DNA of 49,490 nt from a bacterium (GCA_029552985.1 JAKPDB010000118.1:1-49490), one strand, 5' to 3'; numbered from the stretch's first letter, positions 1 to 9,417 are shown. Translations and numbers: made by a program. The notes: a model not told the origin generated them from the letters alone.

Positions 1-780
1 GTTTTTTGTTACAGCAACAGTACCATCATCAAAATATCCAAGCGGTGTTGCTCCATCTATAGTGTATGACCTTGTGTATATGACGTTTGGATAACGTGGA
101 TTTCCCAGGCTAATTGTTTTTTCATTCTGATGGTCGAACCAGTTAAGTGTGGGATCACCTGATTCTACGTTCCATCTCATCATATATCTTGTATTGGTTC
201 GATAATTCCCACTGATTCCAAAAACAGGATAAAAATAGGGGTCGCTTACACCTGGTGCTATCAGGATACCACCAGATTCAACAAAATTGATAAGGATATT
301 TTTTTCTTCATTGGCAAAACTCGTTGAAGAGATGGTAGAAGTCGTAATAATAATGCTGTATCCTGTCGCATTTGAGATATTGTTTGCAATGACATAAGGC
401 ACACCCGCAACTTTCAGTGCGTGTTCAAGAGAAAATATTGAGCCAGTGCCTTCAGTACTGTTATTGATTACTGCGATTGCTCTTTGCCTGATAGGTACTG
501 GTTCAGGATACTCTCTCTCAGAAGGCAATCTTTTAGTACTTTCAGAGGCGATAATCGCTTTCAAGACCAAAATCACATCAGCAATATCAACTATTCCGTT
601 ACCATCCATATCTGACATTATAATATTTGCTATGTCAAGTCCTATTGATTGCCTGAGGCATAATATCACATCAGTGATATCTGGTTTTATTTCCTCATTG
701 ATGTTGTTTTGAGTTCCTGCGTGTGCGGTTCCAGTAAATAGGATATGAAATAATAAAGCGCCGAAAAAAAATAATGGCAT
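1..780 (-). CDS. Exported protein with N-terminal dockerin (partial, C-terminus off window)
   Basis: The leftward frame is open from the ATG at 780 to the window edge (260 codons), so only the N-terminal part is seen. Residues 1-21 form a signal peptide: hydrophobic LFFFGALLFHILFTG followed by AHA. Residues about 30-75 form a type I dockerin-like duplicated calcium loop, with DITDVILCLRQSIGLD and then DMDGNGIVDIADVILVLKAI. From about residue 90 the sequence (RAIAVINNSTEGTGSIFSLE, then a SGGILIAPG segment) resembles the glutamine-amidotransferase/ThuA-like folds found in secreted PVC-type proteins, but I cannot assign it to a family. An in-frame stop lies 10 codons upstream, so the start is secure, although no good ribosome binding site is visible. 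A degenerate insertion sequence ends 20 bp upstream of the start codon and may have separated the gene from its original promoter. No cohesin partner is visible in the window. Confidence 0.75.
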   Translation of the reverse strand, partial: MPLFFFGALLFHILFTGTAHAGTQNNINEEIKPDITDVILCLRQSIGLDIANIIMSDMDGNGIVDIADVILVLKAIIASESTKRLPSEREYPEPVPIRQRAIAVINNSTEGTGSIFSLEHALKVAGVPYVIANNISNATGYSIIITTSTISSTSFANEEKNILINFVESGGILIAPGVSDPYFYPVFGISGNYRTNTRYMMRWNVESGDPTLNWFDHQNEKTISLGNPRYPNVIYTRSYTIDGATPLGYFDDGTVAVTKN

Positions 781-800
781 TTTCGTTTTATAGTATATTT

Positions 801-823
801 GGGTTATCTTCTATTTTAGCCAC
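801..823 (+). repeat. Left terminal inverted repeat of the IS1595-like element
   Basis: The first ten bases, GGGTTATCTT, and the last six, AGCCAC, are identical to the right end read inward. The seven central bases differ at six positions. The outer edge lies 20 bp upstream of the start codon of the dockerin gene. Confidence 0.75.
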
Positions 824-853
824 TAAATTTTTTCTTGGAAATATTTTATCATG

Positions 854-1656
854 TTAATTTAACCTGTCAAATTTTTTTATCAAGTCAATCAGCTTATTTA
901 TCTTTTCATCGGTTGTTGCTTTTCTATTATTGTATCTCCAAACATATTCCGAAAGGTAGAATTCCCTTTTCTCTTTCCGTATTCCACCCCTTGATGATAA
1001 TTGTCTTTTCAGATACCCCCAAAACCCTTCCAGTCCGTTGATGTGATTCCCTTTTCCGTCGCTGTACTGTCCTTTCCCATGATTAACCAATCTGTCAAGA
1101 TACCCTTTGTTGCTACTTGGGTATAGCCTCGCCATGTGTCTGAACAAATTATTGTCCCTTTCTTTACTTGCTTTTCTATGAGTGGTTGTAAGTCCTTCGC
1201 CTCCACTTACTCTATCTCTGTAGCCCATACTTTCCCATCTCTACAAAGAATCCCTAAAACCGGTTGTTTCGTTGTTCCTCTCCCTCTTTTGCTCTTTATC
1301 CCTTTCCCCTTCTCCGTTTTGTTGTTGTTTTTCCATTGACCACCTATATATGTCTCGTCTACTTCTACCACCCCTTCCAAAACTTCAGGAATATCTTTGC
1401 TCATTTCTCTTCTTGTAAGAGCACAACATTTTAAAACTTTGTATTCACTTAGTCCTGTCTCTTCCTCTATTATCTTTATCCTTCCTGATATTAAAAACCA
1501 TTTCAAGAATTTCTTCCATTCATATCTACTTAAATTTAACGGGTATTCTTTCTTCCTGAATTCATATCGGCAATTCCTACACCGTAACCTCCCACGCCTT
1601 ATCTTCCAAAACTTCTTTCCAGAACATCTTGGGCATGCTTCCTTTATCATAGCCAC
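854..1656 (-). pseudogene. IS1595/ISXO2-like DDE transposase, nonsense plus frameshift
   Basis: The N-terminus carries the IS1595-type zinc ribbon (CPRCSGKKFW and CRNCRYEF). Next come the first catalytic aspartate in VDETYIGGQW, the second in CSDTWRGYTQ, and the third acidic position in INGLEGFWGYLKR. Together they span about 267 codons, the normal size for the family. The frame is broken by a TAA at 1207-1209, directly after ATEIE and continuing in the same frame with VEAKDLQP. It is broken again by a shift near 1115-1120: after WRGYT the homologous sequence SNKGYLDRLVNH continues in another frame, consistent with one lost base. IS1595 elements normally use a single frame without programmed shifting, so I call this dead. 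Sequencing error could explain one lesion but is less likely to explain both. Confidence 0.8.
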
Positions 1657-1672
1657 ATTCTATCACTTTTGG

Positions 1673-1695
1673 GTGGCTATTTCCAAAGATAACCC
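1673..1695 (-). repeat. Right terminal inverted repeat of the IS1595-like element
   Basis: Read on the minus strand this is GGGTTATCTT, seven variable bases, then AGCCAC, matching the left end at 17 of 23 positions. It sits just upstream of the transposase start codon. Confidence 0.75.
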
Positions 1696-1762
1696 TATAA
1701 AGAATACGACAAGAAAAATTTTTTGTCAGTTTTTTGTATGAATTGAGCACACTGGTAACGCT

Positions 1763-1935
1763 TCAGGGACCAAATTTTTCTGTTGTTTCATTCCAGGCAT
1801 TGTTTTGGTACAAAATTACAACATAAATTGTATTTCCGCTTATGACTCAATGAACTTCTTCATTTATTTCACTCAATTGTTCCTTGCGATTGAATAACTA
1901 CCAACTGTTTCCTATCTTTCTCAACTTCTGCAATT
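1763..1935 (-). pseudogene. Possible decayed gene fragment next to the IS
   Basis: On the minus strand this stretch has protein-like pieces in two frames, interrupted by stops. One piece reads KIAEVEKDRKQLVVIQ. Another reads EINEEVH, a stop, then VISGNTIYVVILYQNNAWNE and a further TEKFGP before a final TGA. I cannot name a family. It may be the remnant of a gene cut by the insertion, or chance. The rest of the gap between the IS and the heparinase-like gene shows nothing else. Confidence 0.25.
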
Positions 1936-1970
1936 TTGATGTTTGTTCAAGAAAATGGTAAATTTGAATC

Positions 1971-4064
1971 ATGGAAAATTTTTTTTATCAACATAGGCAC
2001 AGATTGCTTTTTTTGTTTATGTGTTTTTTCTGTTTTTCTGCATTTTGTTATGCACAAGCCATCATATTTCCAGCACACCCAGCATTTTTATATACTAATT
2101 CAGAAATTCAAGAAATAAGAAAGGATGCAAGCAAAAATTCTGAAATACAGACGAAAATCAAGCAGGCAGATGAAATTATCAGCCAACCACTGGTTGTTCC
2201 TGAAAAAGAAGGCGACTGGATTTTTTATTATTTCTGTCCTGCAGATGACGCAATGTTGAAATGTACTGAAACCGGTATTCACGTTTGCCCTGTCTGTAAG
2301 AAACAATTTACTGATGACAGAACAAATGCCGCTTACAACACAGTGATTAATTACAAACTTGATAAGGAATCTGTAATTGTTGCAACTGCCTATGCATTCA
2401 CAGGAAAAGAGAAGTATGCTTTCTGGGTGAAAGAATATCTTTTGAAACTTGCCAAACTTTATCCATCCTTTCAGAGACATGATAGATGGGGAAGAAAAGG
2501 CGCGTTTGCTGTTGTTGGTGGTAGGAGATACGCACAAAATCTTGATGAAGCAGTGTCGGCAATAGACCTTGCGTCAGCATATGACCTTGTTGCAAACGCA
2601 TCTTGCATCTCTCAACAGGAAAGGCAGAAAATTGAACAATTTTTGAAAGATATCACCAAGGAGATTTTGAAGTATCAGATTTTTCATGGCGGCAGAAACA
2701 ATCATCAGACATGGTTTAATGCCGCGTATGCAGTCGTCGGTCTTGTCACAGGCGATGAGATGTTGATGAAAGAGAGTATCTACGGAAAATATGGGCTTAT
2801 GTGGCAGGTTGAAAACAGTATTACATCTGACGGTTTATGGTATGAAGGAACAATTGCATATCATTTTTATGCATTGCAGGCAATTCAATACACACTTGAC
2901 GCAGCAAAAAGAGCTGGACTTGATTTTTCAAAGAATGAAAAACTGAAATCCATGTGGCTTGGACCAATTTTGATGGCATATCCAGATGGTAAACTTCCTG
3001 TATTTCACGATAGCGATCCTGTTGAAATCAAAAATTACAGACAATTCTATCTCTGGGCATATGGATATTTCAAAGATAGCGTGTTTGCAAAATATGCGGG
3101 TATTGAAAATCCTGCGGGCAAAGGCACTGAATTGAAAAGCGCAAATCTTTCAGGCATTGGTGTTGTGGCATTGAGAAAAACATTCAATGATAATCAGGTG
3201 TGTGTGATGCTTGACTATGGAATACACGGAGATAGCCACGGCCATCCTGATAAACTGAACATTGTGCTATTTGCCAATGGTAAGGAGTTTGTTCTTGATT
3301 CAGGACGAATCAGCTACAGTGTCCCTGAATATAAAAGTTGGTGCAGAACAACGATTGCCCATAACACAGTCGTTATTGATGAAAAAGATCAGCAACCAAC
3401 CACAGGAGCACTGATTTACTTTGAAGACAAAAGAGAATATACCGGCTGTCTTGCCATGGTTGATTCTGCCTATCCTGGGTTTGTGCTAAAAAGATTTCTT
3501 TTTCTTGCAGAAAATTTGCTTGTGGATATTTTTTCTGTTGAAGGGCAAAGGCAGGTTCAGATGGACTGGATTATCCATTGTCGAGGGAAAATTGTTGAAA
3601 ATGTTGCTTCCAGAAAGATTGAAAATCTGGGTAAAGAAAATGGATATCAACACTTAAATAACATCAAACAACTATTAGTGGTCTCTGAACCAGTTGTTTA
3701 TCAATTTGTTCAAAACGATAAGTTTTTAAAGGTTTTTCTTGTTGATAATGCTGATTGTTCAATTTTTACTGGTTACGGAATTGGTTATCACCTTAAGGAT
3801 AATGTGCCATTTTTGATGAAAAGGAAAAAAGGAAATTCAGCAGTGTTCATCACTGTTTATGATTTTTCAGGTCGCGTCAAAGCAATAAATACAGTCCCTG
3901 TGCTGGACGAGAAAAATGGAAAAATGTCAGAGTATCAGGCATTGGGTTTGAAGATTGAGGCGGAAAATAAAATCATTGAAATTGCGTTTGACTTAAGAGA
4001 AAAAACACAGCCAGTATTTTTCAGAAACAACAGCTTTCAAAGAATTTTTTTCAATGCGCGATAA
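1971..4064 (+). CDS. Heparinase II/III-family polysaccharide lyase, exported
   Basis: A 697-aa protein with a long signal peptide (HRHR followed by LLFLFMCFFCFSAFCYAQA). An alpha/alpha-toroid region at about 60-370 is followed by the heparinase II/III C-terminal beta domain at about 395-500 (DYGIHGDSHGHPDKLNIVLF, then LDSGRISY and TIAHNTVVID). Candidate catalytic residues by analogy to PL12/15/17/21 lyases are N244-H245 in GGRNNHQTWF and Y291 or Y297 in GLWYEGTIAYHFY. The family cleaves uronic-acid-containing polysaccharides by beta-elimination. Substrate (heparin-like, alginate or other) cannot be read from the sequence. No Shine-Dalgarno sequence precedes the ATG. Its 3' end overlaps the convergent mnmA by 14 nt. 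A CPVCKKQF cysteine pair near residue 103 also occurs in related PVC-type proteins. Confidence 0.85.
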   Translation: MENFFYQHRHRLLFLFMCFFCFSAFCYAQAIIFPAHPAFLYTNSEIQEIRKDASKNSEIQTKIKQADEIISQPLVVPEKEGDWIFYYFCPADDAMLKCTETGIHVCPVCKKQFTDDRTNAAYNTVINYKLDKESVIVATAYAFTGKEKYAFWVKEYLLKLAKLYPSFQRHDRWGRKGAFAVVGGRRYAQNLDEAVSAIDLASAYDLVANASCISQQERQKIEQFLKDITKEILKYQIFHGGRNNHQTWFNAAYAVVGLVTGDEMLMKESIYGKYGLMWQVENSITSDGLWYEGTIAYHFYALQAIQYTLDAAKRAGLDFSKNEKLKSMWLGPILMAYPDGKLPVFHDSDPVEIKNYRQFYLWAYGYFKDSVFAKYAGIENPAGKGTELKSANLSGIGVVALRKTFNDNQVCVMLDYGIHGDSHGHPDKLNIVLFANGKEFVLDSGRISYSVPEYKSWCRTTIAHNTVVIDEKDQQPTTGALIYFEDKREYTGCLAMVDSAYPGFVLKRFLFLAENLLVDIFSVEGQRQVQMDWIIHCRGKIVENVASRKIENLGKENGYQHLNNIKQLLVVSEPVVYQFVQNDKFLKVFLVDNADCSIFTGYGIGYHLKDNVPFLMKRKKGNSAVFITVYDFSGRVKAINTVPVLDEKNGKMSEYQALGLKIEAENKIIEIAFDLREKTQPVFFRNNSFQRIFFNAR

Positions 4065-5121
4065 AGCCGCCGCCCACAACGATATCTCCATCATAAAACA
4101 CTGCTGCCTGTCCGGGTGTGATTGCTCTTTGCGGTTCATTGAATACCACGCTTATACGATTGTTTTCAATCGGTGAAATAACTGAAAAAGCTGCTTTGTG
4201 TTTGTATCTGATTTTCGTTTGAACCGCCAGTGGCTTTTCAAGTGATTCAATTGCTATAAAATTCACATTTTCCGCAATCAGTTTTTCTCTGTAAAGGTCT
4301 TTTTCTTCACCCACAACAATCGTATTGTCTTGGGGTCTTATTTCAATGACATAAAGGGGACTTTTGCCAGAGATTCCCAGTTTTCTCCTCTGCCCGATGG
4401 TATAGTGGATAATTCCTCTGTGCTGGCCCAGAATCTTACCGTTTTTGTCCACAATAGTACCAGATTTCAATCCTTCCTGGAAAAGGAAAAATCTATCTCC
4501 AGAAATAAAATCCTGGCTCTCTTCTTTTTCAGAAATTTCAAGTGCGAATTTTTTTGCAATTTCTCTTACCTGCTTTTTTGTGTAATAGCCCAGGGGAAAT
4601 ATGATTTTTGAAAGTTGTTCCTGGGTCAGGAGAAAAAGGAAATAACTCTGGTCTTTGTTCTCGTCAATACCCTTTTTTAACATATACCTGTTGCCATCAT
4701 ATTCAACCCTTGCGTAATGTCCTGTTGCAAAATAATCAAATTCAATGCCTGATTGCTGAACTTTTTCCAGCAGAAGCTGGAACTTTATAAGTCGATTGCA
4801 CACAACGCATGGATTTGGGGTTTTTCCAGAAAGATACTCGTTTTTGAAATAATCGAGAACATATCTGTGGAATTCTTTTTTCAAATCAATAAAATGAACT
4901 ATTATTCCTATTGTCTTACTGATTTTTTCAAGATTTTCAATTTCCTTTTCTTCTGGTCCATAGCACGATGATTTCATCCCGCAGTTTGCACGATTTTTCT
5001 CATCCCACACCATCATGAAAACACCAGTGACATCATAACCCTGTTGTTTCAACAAAATCGCGCTGACAGTTGAATCAACTCCGCCACTCATTCCAACGAT
5101 TACTCTTTTTTTCTTTGCCAT
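4051..5121 (-). CDS. mnmA: tRNA-specific 2-thiouridylase MnmA
   Basis: A 356-aa cytoplasmic enzyme that makes 2-thiouridine at the wobble U34 of Lys, Glu and Gln tRNAs. The PP-loop SGGVDS is at 12-17. The first catalytic cysteine region is NPCVVCNRLIKF (C105, C108). GHYARVEY, KDQSYFLFLL and HYTIGQRRKLGIS are all typical. I chose the ATG at 5121 over a GTG 12 nt upstream because the protein then begins MAKKKRVIVGMSGG, the normal family N-terminus. The usual second active-site cysteine, expected in a motif like SQEICFI, is absent: the sequence reads ESQDFISGD at 201-209. The C105-x-x-C108 pair is the arrangement described for iron-sulfur-containing MnmA types. The divergent neighbour is a glycoside-hydrolase-like gene. 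Confidence 0.93.
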   Translation of the reverse strand: MAKKKRVIVGMSGGVDSTVSAILLKQQGYDVTGVFMMVWDEKNRANCGMKSSCYGPEEKEIENLEKISKTIGIIVHFIDLKKEFHRYVLDYFKNEYLSGKTPNPCVVCNRLIKFQLLLEKVQQSGIEFDYFATGHYARVEYDGNRYMLKKGIDENKDQSYFLFLLTQEQLSKIIFPLGYYTKKQVREIAKKFALEISEKEESQDFISGDRFFLFQEGLKSGTIVDKNGKILGQHRGIIHYTIGQRRKLGISGKSPLYVIEIRPQDNTIVVGEEKDLYREKLIAENVNFIAIESLEKPLAVQTKIRYKHKAAFSVISPIENNRISVVFNEPQRAITPGQAAVFYDGDIVVGGGFIAH

Positions 5122-5136
5122 AAGAACCCCCACACA

Positions 5137-5164
5137 ATTATAAATTTTTTCAAACGCTTGACAA
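5137..5164 (-). promoter_or_regulatory. Putative sigma-70 promoter for mnmA, overlapping a -35-like box on the other strand
   Basis: On the minus strand, TTGTCA (5164-5159), a 16-bp spacer and TATAAT (5142-5137) lie about 16 bp upstream of the mnmA ATG. The same bases on the plus strand read TTGACA (5158-5163), which may be a -35 box for the rightward 5356-9417 gene, but its -10 partner is weak (TAACTT after 17 bp). Confidence 0.5.
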
Positions 5165-5355
5165 AATTTTACAAAATTGTTAACTTACTGAAAACCGAAA
5201 TAGGACTCAAATACACCTCTCTTTCCAAATTTTTCCCGCAAGTGGAGAGAGAGATAGGTCGAAAATGGTGGAAGAAAGTCAGGAAAAGAATGAAAACGAG
5301 AGAAAATAGAATAAACAAGGTCTTTGACAGTATACTGAAAACACAAGGAGGAATC

Positions 5356-8300
5356 ATGAAGAACAAAATTTTATCTGCGGGTTTATTTCTATTAATTTTC
5401 TGCGCAATGTCTTTTACTGCTGATAACACGGATATTGAAAAAATTCTTGGCTCAAACATTGAAAACTGGACGGTTTCAGGAACTAAATATAATGTGACTA
5501 AAGAAAACAATGTTCCGGTTCTTGCCACTGCAAAAGATGGGTATGTTTCCATTACAGGTAAAGAAATATACAATGTTCCTTGTGAGTACAATTTTTCTTT
5601 TTACCTCCAGCCAGAAAAACCTTATGGTTCAAGTATTAATATATCTGCTGGTTGCGCAGAGCTTCCAGACAAAACAAAGCAGGAATTTAATGCTTCTGTA
5701 AGTGCATCTGCGAATGCCAATTACATTACTTATAGTTTTAGTATCAAGCCAGAAACTGCTAAAGCAAAAAGTGGCCTTTTATACTTTCAGGCAGTGTCGT
5801 CTTCAGATATTAATCTGTCCTGGCCTGAGGAAATAAGGAAGAACATTGAATGGATGGTTGCGTCAGCGCCAAAGATAAACGAGACATTGCATAATCTTCG
5901 GCTTGTAATTACAAAAACATATTACAGGGTTTATGTTGACGGAAGGTTTGTTGGTCAGTTCAGTATCAAAGGAGGTATTGATGGAAGTGGCACAGTGAAA
6001 TTAACCATGTACTATGGTGCAAAACTTGTTGATATGAAAATAAGCAAAGCGTCTGAAATAGATGAAAGATTTTTTCCACTTGAACTCACAGGGTTTGTTA
6101 ATCGTTTCGCAGTAGTAAAAGGATGTGGTCTTGCAAAAGGTGAGATCGAAAATCTGAAAGAGAAATTGAAAAATGAACAGATTCCTTTTATTGTGCCTTC
6201 ACCTCAAAAGGGCAATGACCACATAGACCTTAGCACAAGCTGGACGAAATTCGGAGCCATAAAAGGATACATTGCAGCAAATTTTGGCACATTTGGCGGA
6301 AGATGGGTTTCAGCAGATAAAATAGATAGTTCAAGATTCTGCATGTATGTCCCTTACGCAAGATATAAGGCACTTCATATTATCGGTACCTTTGATGGAG
6401 AAAAATATCATATTCCTGTAATTACTGCTCAGTTTTATAGGCCAAACGCAGGTCATCCAATGAATTTCGCTGGCAAGGTTCCTGTGTATTGGGCAAAATC
6501 AGGTGCTGAAAAGGTGTATCCTGTAAAACTTTCAAATGGCCAAAAAATAAATCTTTTCCATGTTGTAATTCCCATTGACCCAGGAGCAATGGACTGGTTT
6601 TCAGACCTTGACAGGGTAGGTCTTGAACTGACAAAAGAAGTAAAACCATACAGGGCATATCCTGATCCCCTTGAATACAGCTGGCACAGTGCAGGACTTC
6701 CAAGTGGTGTACATATCTATGCAGCAACACTTGAAGCAGTGAAAACAGACATAGATATTCAACCAGATGCCATTGGTCATGTCTGGACAGCGCCACTGAA
6801 GCCATCTTACACAATAAGTGTCATCAATAAAACGAATACTCCGAAAAATGTTCGACTTACTGTTTCTACATCAGATTATGATGGTATAGACAGATCAGAA
6901 CAATCACAAACAATTTCACTGTCCGCTGATAAAAAACCCGTGATTGTAAAAATTCCATTGAATCCAAAAAGGTATGGACTTCACTACCTGAATGTAAAAT
7001 GTTCTTCAGGAAATGAAACTTATGTTTGTTCAAGAAATTTTGCCTATCTGCATCCTGATACAAGGGAAAGAGGAAACTGGAGTGAAGGAAAGGGACCGAT
7101 TTTTGGCTACTGGAACTGGTCAGGAGGGCATGATACTCCTGATTTAAAAACAGAGTTGATTGTTATGGCTCAGGCAGGAGCAGAAACAAATCTGCAGACA
7201 TATAGAACAGCAAGTCCTGAAATCAGAAAGTTGGCGCAAGAATTGGGTTATGTATCTCATGCTGCGTTTGATGGAGGTGTTATTTATGTCAATAGTTTTG
7301 CGTATGCAAATGCAAAATATTATGACCCCAAAAATCCAGAAGCAACGCAGAAATGGTTGATTGAAGAATTAAAAAAGTATAAGGTGGAAGAAAGTCCAAT
7401 AAATAAACCAGAATACATACTGTTTTTCCCGGAGCCAGGGATTGGTCCAATTACTTATGGTGTCTGGCCCACGCACTACAATGAGCCAGATTATCAGCTT
7501 TCTGAATCTGAACAAAAATCATTCCAGATGCAGCTTGAAAAATTTTTGCTCGGCGCAAAAGCCGTCAGAAACCAATGGCCTGATGTAAAAATTTTACTGC
7601 CACACGGAGACCCGCACTATACTGCCCTGTTTTTGAGATTCAGCCCTGAAGCAAGACAATTCATAGACGGAGTTGGACTTGATTTGCCTGGATTTGAAAG
7701 AACACCTGAACAACCGGTTCATCAGGTGGTTCTCAATCGGCTCTATCCCATTCTTCAGGACATTAAAAAATATAAACCAGACCCGTATCTTGTTGTTGTT
7801 GAAGGAACCTGTATTTCATCTGCTGATTACGATACAAGTTTTGAAGATCAGGCAAATATTGCAACCAGGAATTTTCTTGTTCTTATTGGTTATGGCATAA
7901 ACAATCATGCAAGTTCAAATGCTCCTTTTGACTGCGCCAATTACTGGGGTGAAAACCATTATGGCGGCGGATATTGCAGCCGTCTTCCACTTGCAATGCC
8001 AAAGCTTGCTTATGTTTCTTATGCAACTCTTACCCGACACATCAACAGATGTAACTTTGTCAGATATGTGCCAACAGGAAGTACTTCAACATACTGCCAG
8101 GAATACCGGCACTACAAAACAGGAAAACTTGTTTATGTGCTATGGACTGTAAGGGGTAAAAGACCTGTGACAATAAAACTTGACCCCGGACAATCTGTTG
8201 AAGTGTATGATATCAATGATAATCCCAAGATTTTGAAAGAAAACAATGGAACTGCGACATTCATTATTGGGCAAGCTCCTGTTTATCTTGAAGGGTTGAC

Positions 8301-9417
8301 AAAACCCATTGAACTTGTTCTTGGAGAACCAGACCACAGCGACACTTCACCCTCAAAAATTTCAGTGAAACTTGGAAATTTAGGCGACGGCACCTGGAAA
8401 ATTTCAAAAGTTCGCGACTCTGAATATGAAAATACAAATAAACTTCAGATAGAAAGATTTCCCGGCGAAATGACTATCACGCAAGTGAAAACTGACAAGA
8501 AATTTGGTGGAAAAGCTCTATCAGTTCATCTTGAAAAACAATCAATAGATAGAAAAGTGATGCCATATTACACAACTGTTGTACCTTCAAAACCCATTAC
8601 AATTCCGGGAAAAGCAAGTCATCTTGGATTGTGGGTGAATGCCGCAAGCGGCTGGGGCAGGGTAGTTTATGTTTTAAGGGACGCAAAAGGTGAAAAGTGG
8701 ATTAGTGTTGGAACAAAAGATGACTGGAACAGCGATGACATAAGAACCGCAAGTTTCTTCTGTTTCGATGGCTGGAGATACATAAAGTTTCAGTTGCCAT
8801 CAAGTGCACCATACGATTGTTACAGGGAACTTGGAACAAGCTGGTGGGGAAGTTATGGCGGCGATGGTATTGTAGACCTGCCTTTGAAACTTGAAAAGAT
8901 TATTGTGGAAAGGCGCTCATCAGTAATCTATGGAAACACGCTGGTTCCTGCCAATAATGCGGATGTGCTTATGGCAGACCTTTATGCAGAGTATGAAAAT
9001 CAGTTTGACTCAACGCAACAGGCAATTACACTTTCAAAATTACGAATGCCTGTACCACAGGGGATTCCAAATCTTGAAAATCCCATCACTATAATGGAAA
9101 AAGAAGGAGTACTTCCACCAGTGAAAATTCTGAAAGTAGAAGACCCTGAACACATGCCTGACGGAACAAGGTGCCACATCTATTTTGGCGAAGCAAGTAA
9201 TGCAAAGTCATATGATGTGTGGGCATCTATCTACCCTAATGGCATAGGAGCAATAAAAATTGCATCAGGTATTGCAAACTCAGGCGCTCTGATTCAGGGA
9301 TTAAAGCCGGATACTGATTTCTATCTTTTTGTCACTTACACTGATAACGAGGGAAAAATGTCAAAACCATCGCAACCGCTCAAGGTGAATTTGAAAAACA
9401 AATTTTTATATCAGTGA
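5356..9417 (+). CDS. Large exported glycoside-hydrolase-like protein with C-terminal FN3-like domain
   Basis: A 1353-aa protein. The start is the ATG at 5356, preceded by a strong AGGAGG (5346-5351) and followed by a clear signal peptide (KNKILSAGLFLLIFCAMSFTA). Longer in-frame starts upstream lack these. Residues about 25-240 look like a laminin-G/concanavalin-like sandwich (YYRVYVDGRFVGQF). Residues about 575-930 look like a TIM-barrel hydrolase, with two acidic strand ends, E693 in YILFFPEPG and E816 in LVVVEGT, that could be the acid/base and nucleophile. A galactose-binding-like region and then an FN3-like module (about 1250-1345; GLKPDTDFYLFVTYTDNEG) follow. I cannot assign a GH family number. 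The next gene overlaps its stop codon (GTGA), so the two are probably co-translated and may act on one substrate. Confidence 0.75.
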   Translation: MKNKILSAGLFLLIFCAMSFTADNTDIEKILGSNIENWTVSGTKYNVTKENNVPVLATAKDGYVSITGKEIYNVPCEYNFSFYLQPEKPYGSSINISAGCAELPDKTKQEFNASVSASANANYITYSFSIKPETAKAKSGLLYFQAVSSSDINLSWPEEIRKNIEWMVASAPKINETLHNLRLVITKTYYRVYVDGRFVGQFSIKGGIDGSGTVKLTMYYGAKLVDMKISKASEIDERFFPLELTGFVNRFAVVKGCGLAKGEIENLKEKLKNEQIPFIVPSPQKGNDHIDLSTSWTKFGAIKGYIAANFGTFGGRWVSADKIDSSRFCMYVPYARYKALHIIGTFDGEKYHIPVITAQFYRPNAGHPMNFAGKVPVYWAKSGAEKVYPVKLSNGQKINLFHVVIPIDPGAMDWFSDLDRVGLELTKEVKPYRAYPDPLEYSWHSAGLPSGVHIYAATLEAVKTDIDIQPDAIGHVWTAPLKPSYTISVINKTNTPKNVRLTVSTSDYDGIDRSEQSQTISLSADKKPVIVKIPLNPKRYGLHYLNVKCSSGNETYVCSRNFAYLHPDTRERGNWSEGKGPIFGYWNWSGGHDTPDLKTELIVMAQAGAETNLQTYRTASPEIRKLAQELGYVSHAAFDGGVIYVNSFAYANAKYYDPKNPEATQKWLIEELKKYKVEESPINKPEYILFFPEPGIGPITYGVWPTHYNEPDYQLSESEQKSFQMQLEKFLLGAKAVRNQWPDVKILLPHGDPHYTALFLRFSPEARQFIDGVGLDLPGFERTPEQPVHQVVLNRLYPILQDIKKYKPDPYLVVVEGTCISSADYDTSFEDQANIATRNFLVLIGYGINNHASSNAPFDCANYWGENHYGGGYCSRLPLAMPKLAYVSYATLTRHINRCNFVRYVPTGSTSTYCQEYRHYKTGKLVYVLWTVRGKRPVTIKLDPGQSVEVYDINDNPKILKENNGTATFIIGQAPVYLEGLTKPIELVLGEPDHSDTSPSKISVKLGNLGDGTWKISKVRDSEYENTNKLQIERFPGEMTITQVKTDKKFGGKALSVHLEKQSIDRKVMPYYTTVVPSKPITIPGKASHLGLWVNAASGWGRVVYVLRDAKGEKWISVGTKDDWNSDDIRTASFFCFDGWRYIKFQLPSSAPYDCYRELGTSWWGSYGGDGIVDLPLKLEKIIVERRSSVIYGNTLVPANNADVLMADLYAEYENQFDSTQQAITLSKLRMPVPQGIPNLENPITIMEKEGVLPPVKILKVEDPEHMPDGTRCHIYFGEASNAKSYDVWASIYPNGIGAIKIASGIANSGALIQGLKPDTDFYLFVTYTDNEGKMSKPSQPLKVNLKNKFLYQ

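Larger units (their letters stand above)
801..1695 (-). mobile_element. IS1595-family insertion sequence, inactivated (895 bp)
   Basis: The element is bounded by imperfect 23-bp inverted repeats. Both ends begin GGGTTATCTT and carry AGCCAC at positions 18-23, giving 17 of 23 matches. It encloses one transposase reading frame on the minus strand, broken twice. No convincing target-site duplication is seen: the left flank ends GTATATTT and the right flank begins TATAAAGA. IS1595 elements normally make 8-bp duplications, so this copy is probably old, or one flank has since changed. Confidence 0.8.

Noticed and set aside
854-1656. Programmed frameshifting of the transposase
   Set aside because: IS1595 elements normally use one frame, no slippery heptamer is present at the shift, and an extra in-frame TAA also breaks the gene.
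5158-5355. A 66-codon N-terminal extension of the glycoside-hydrolase-like protein
   Set aside because: The internal ATG at 5356 has a strong AGGAGG site and a clear signal peptide, while the extension is basic and would bury the signal.
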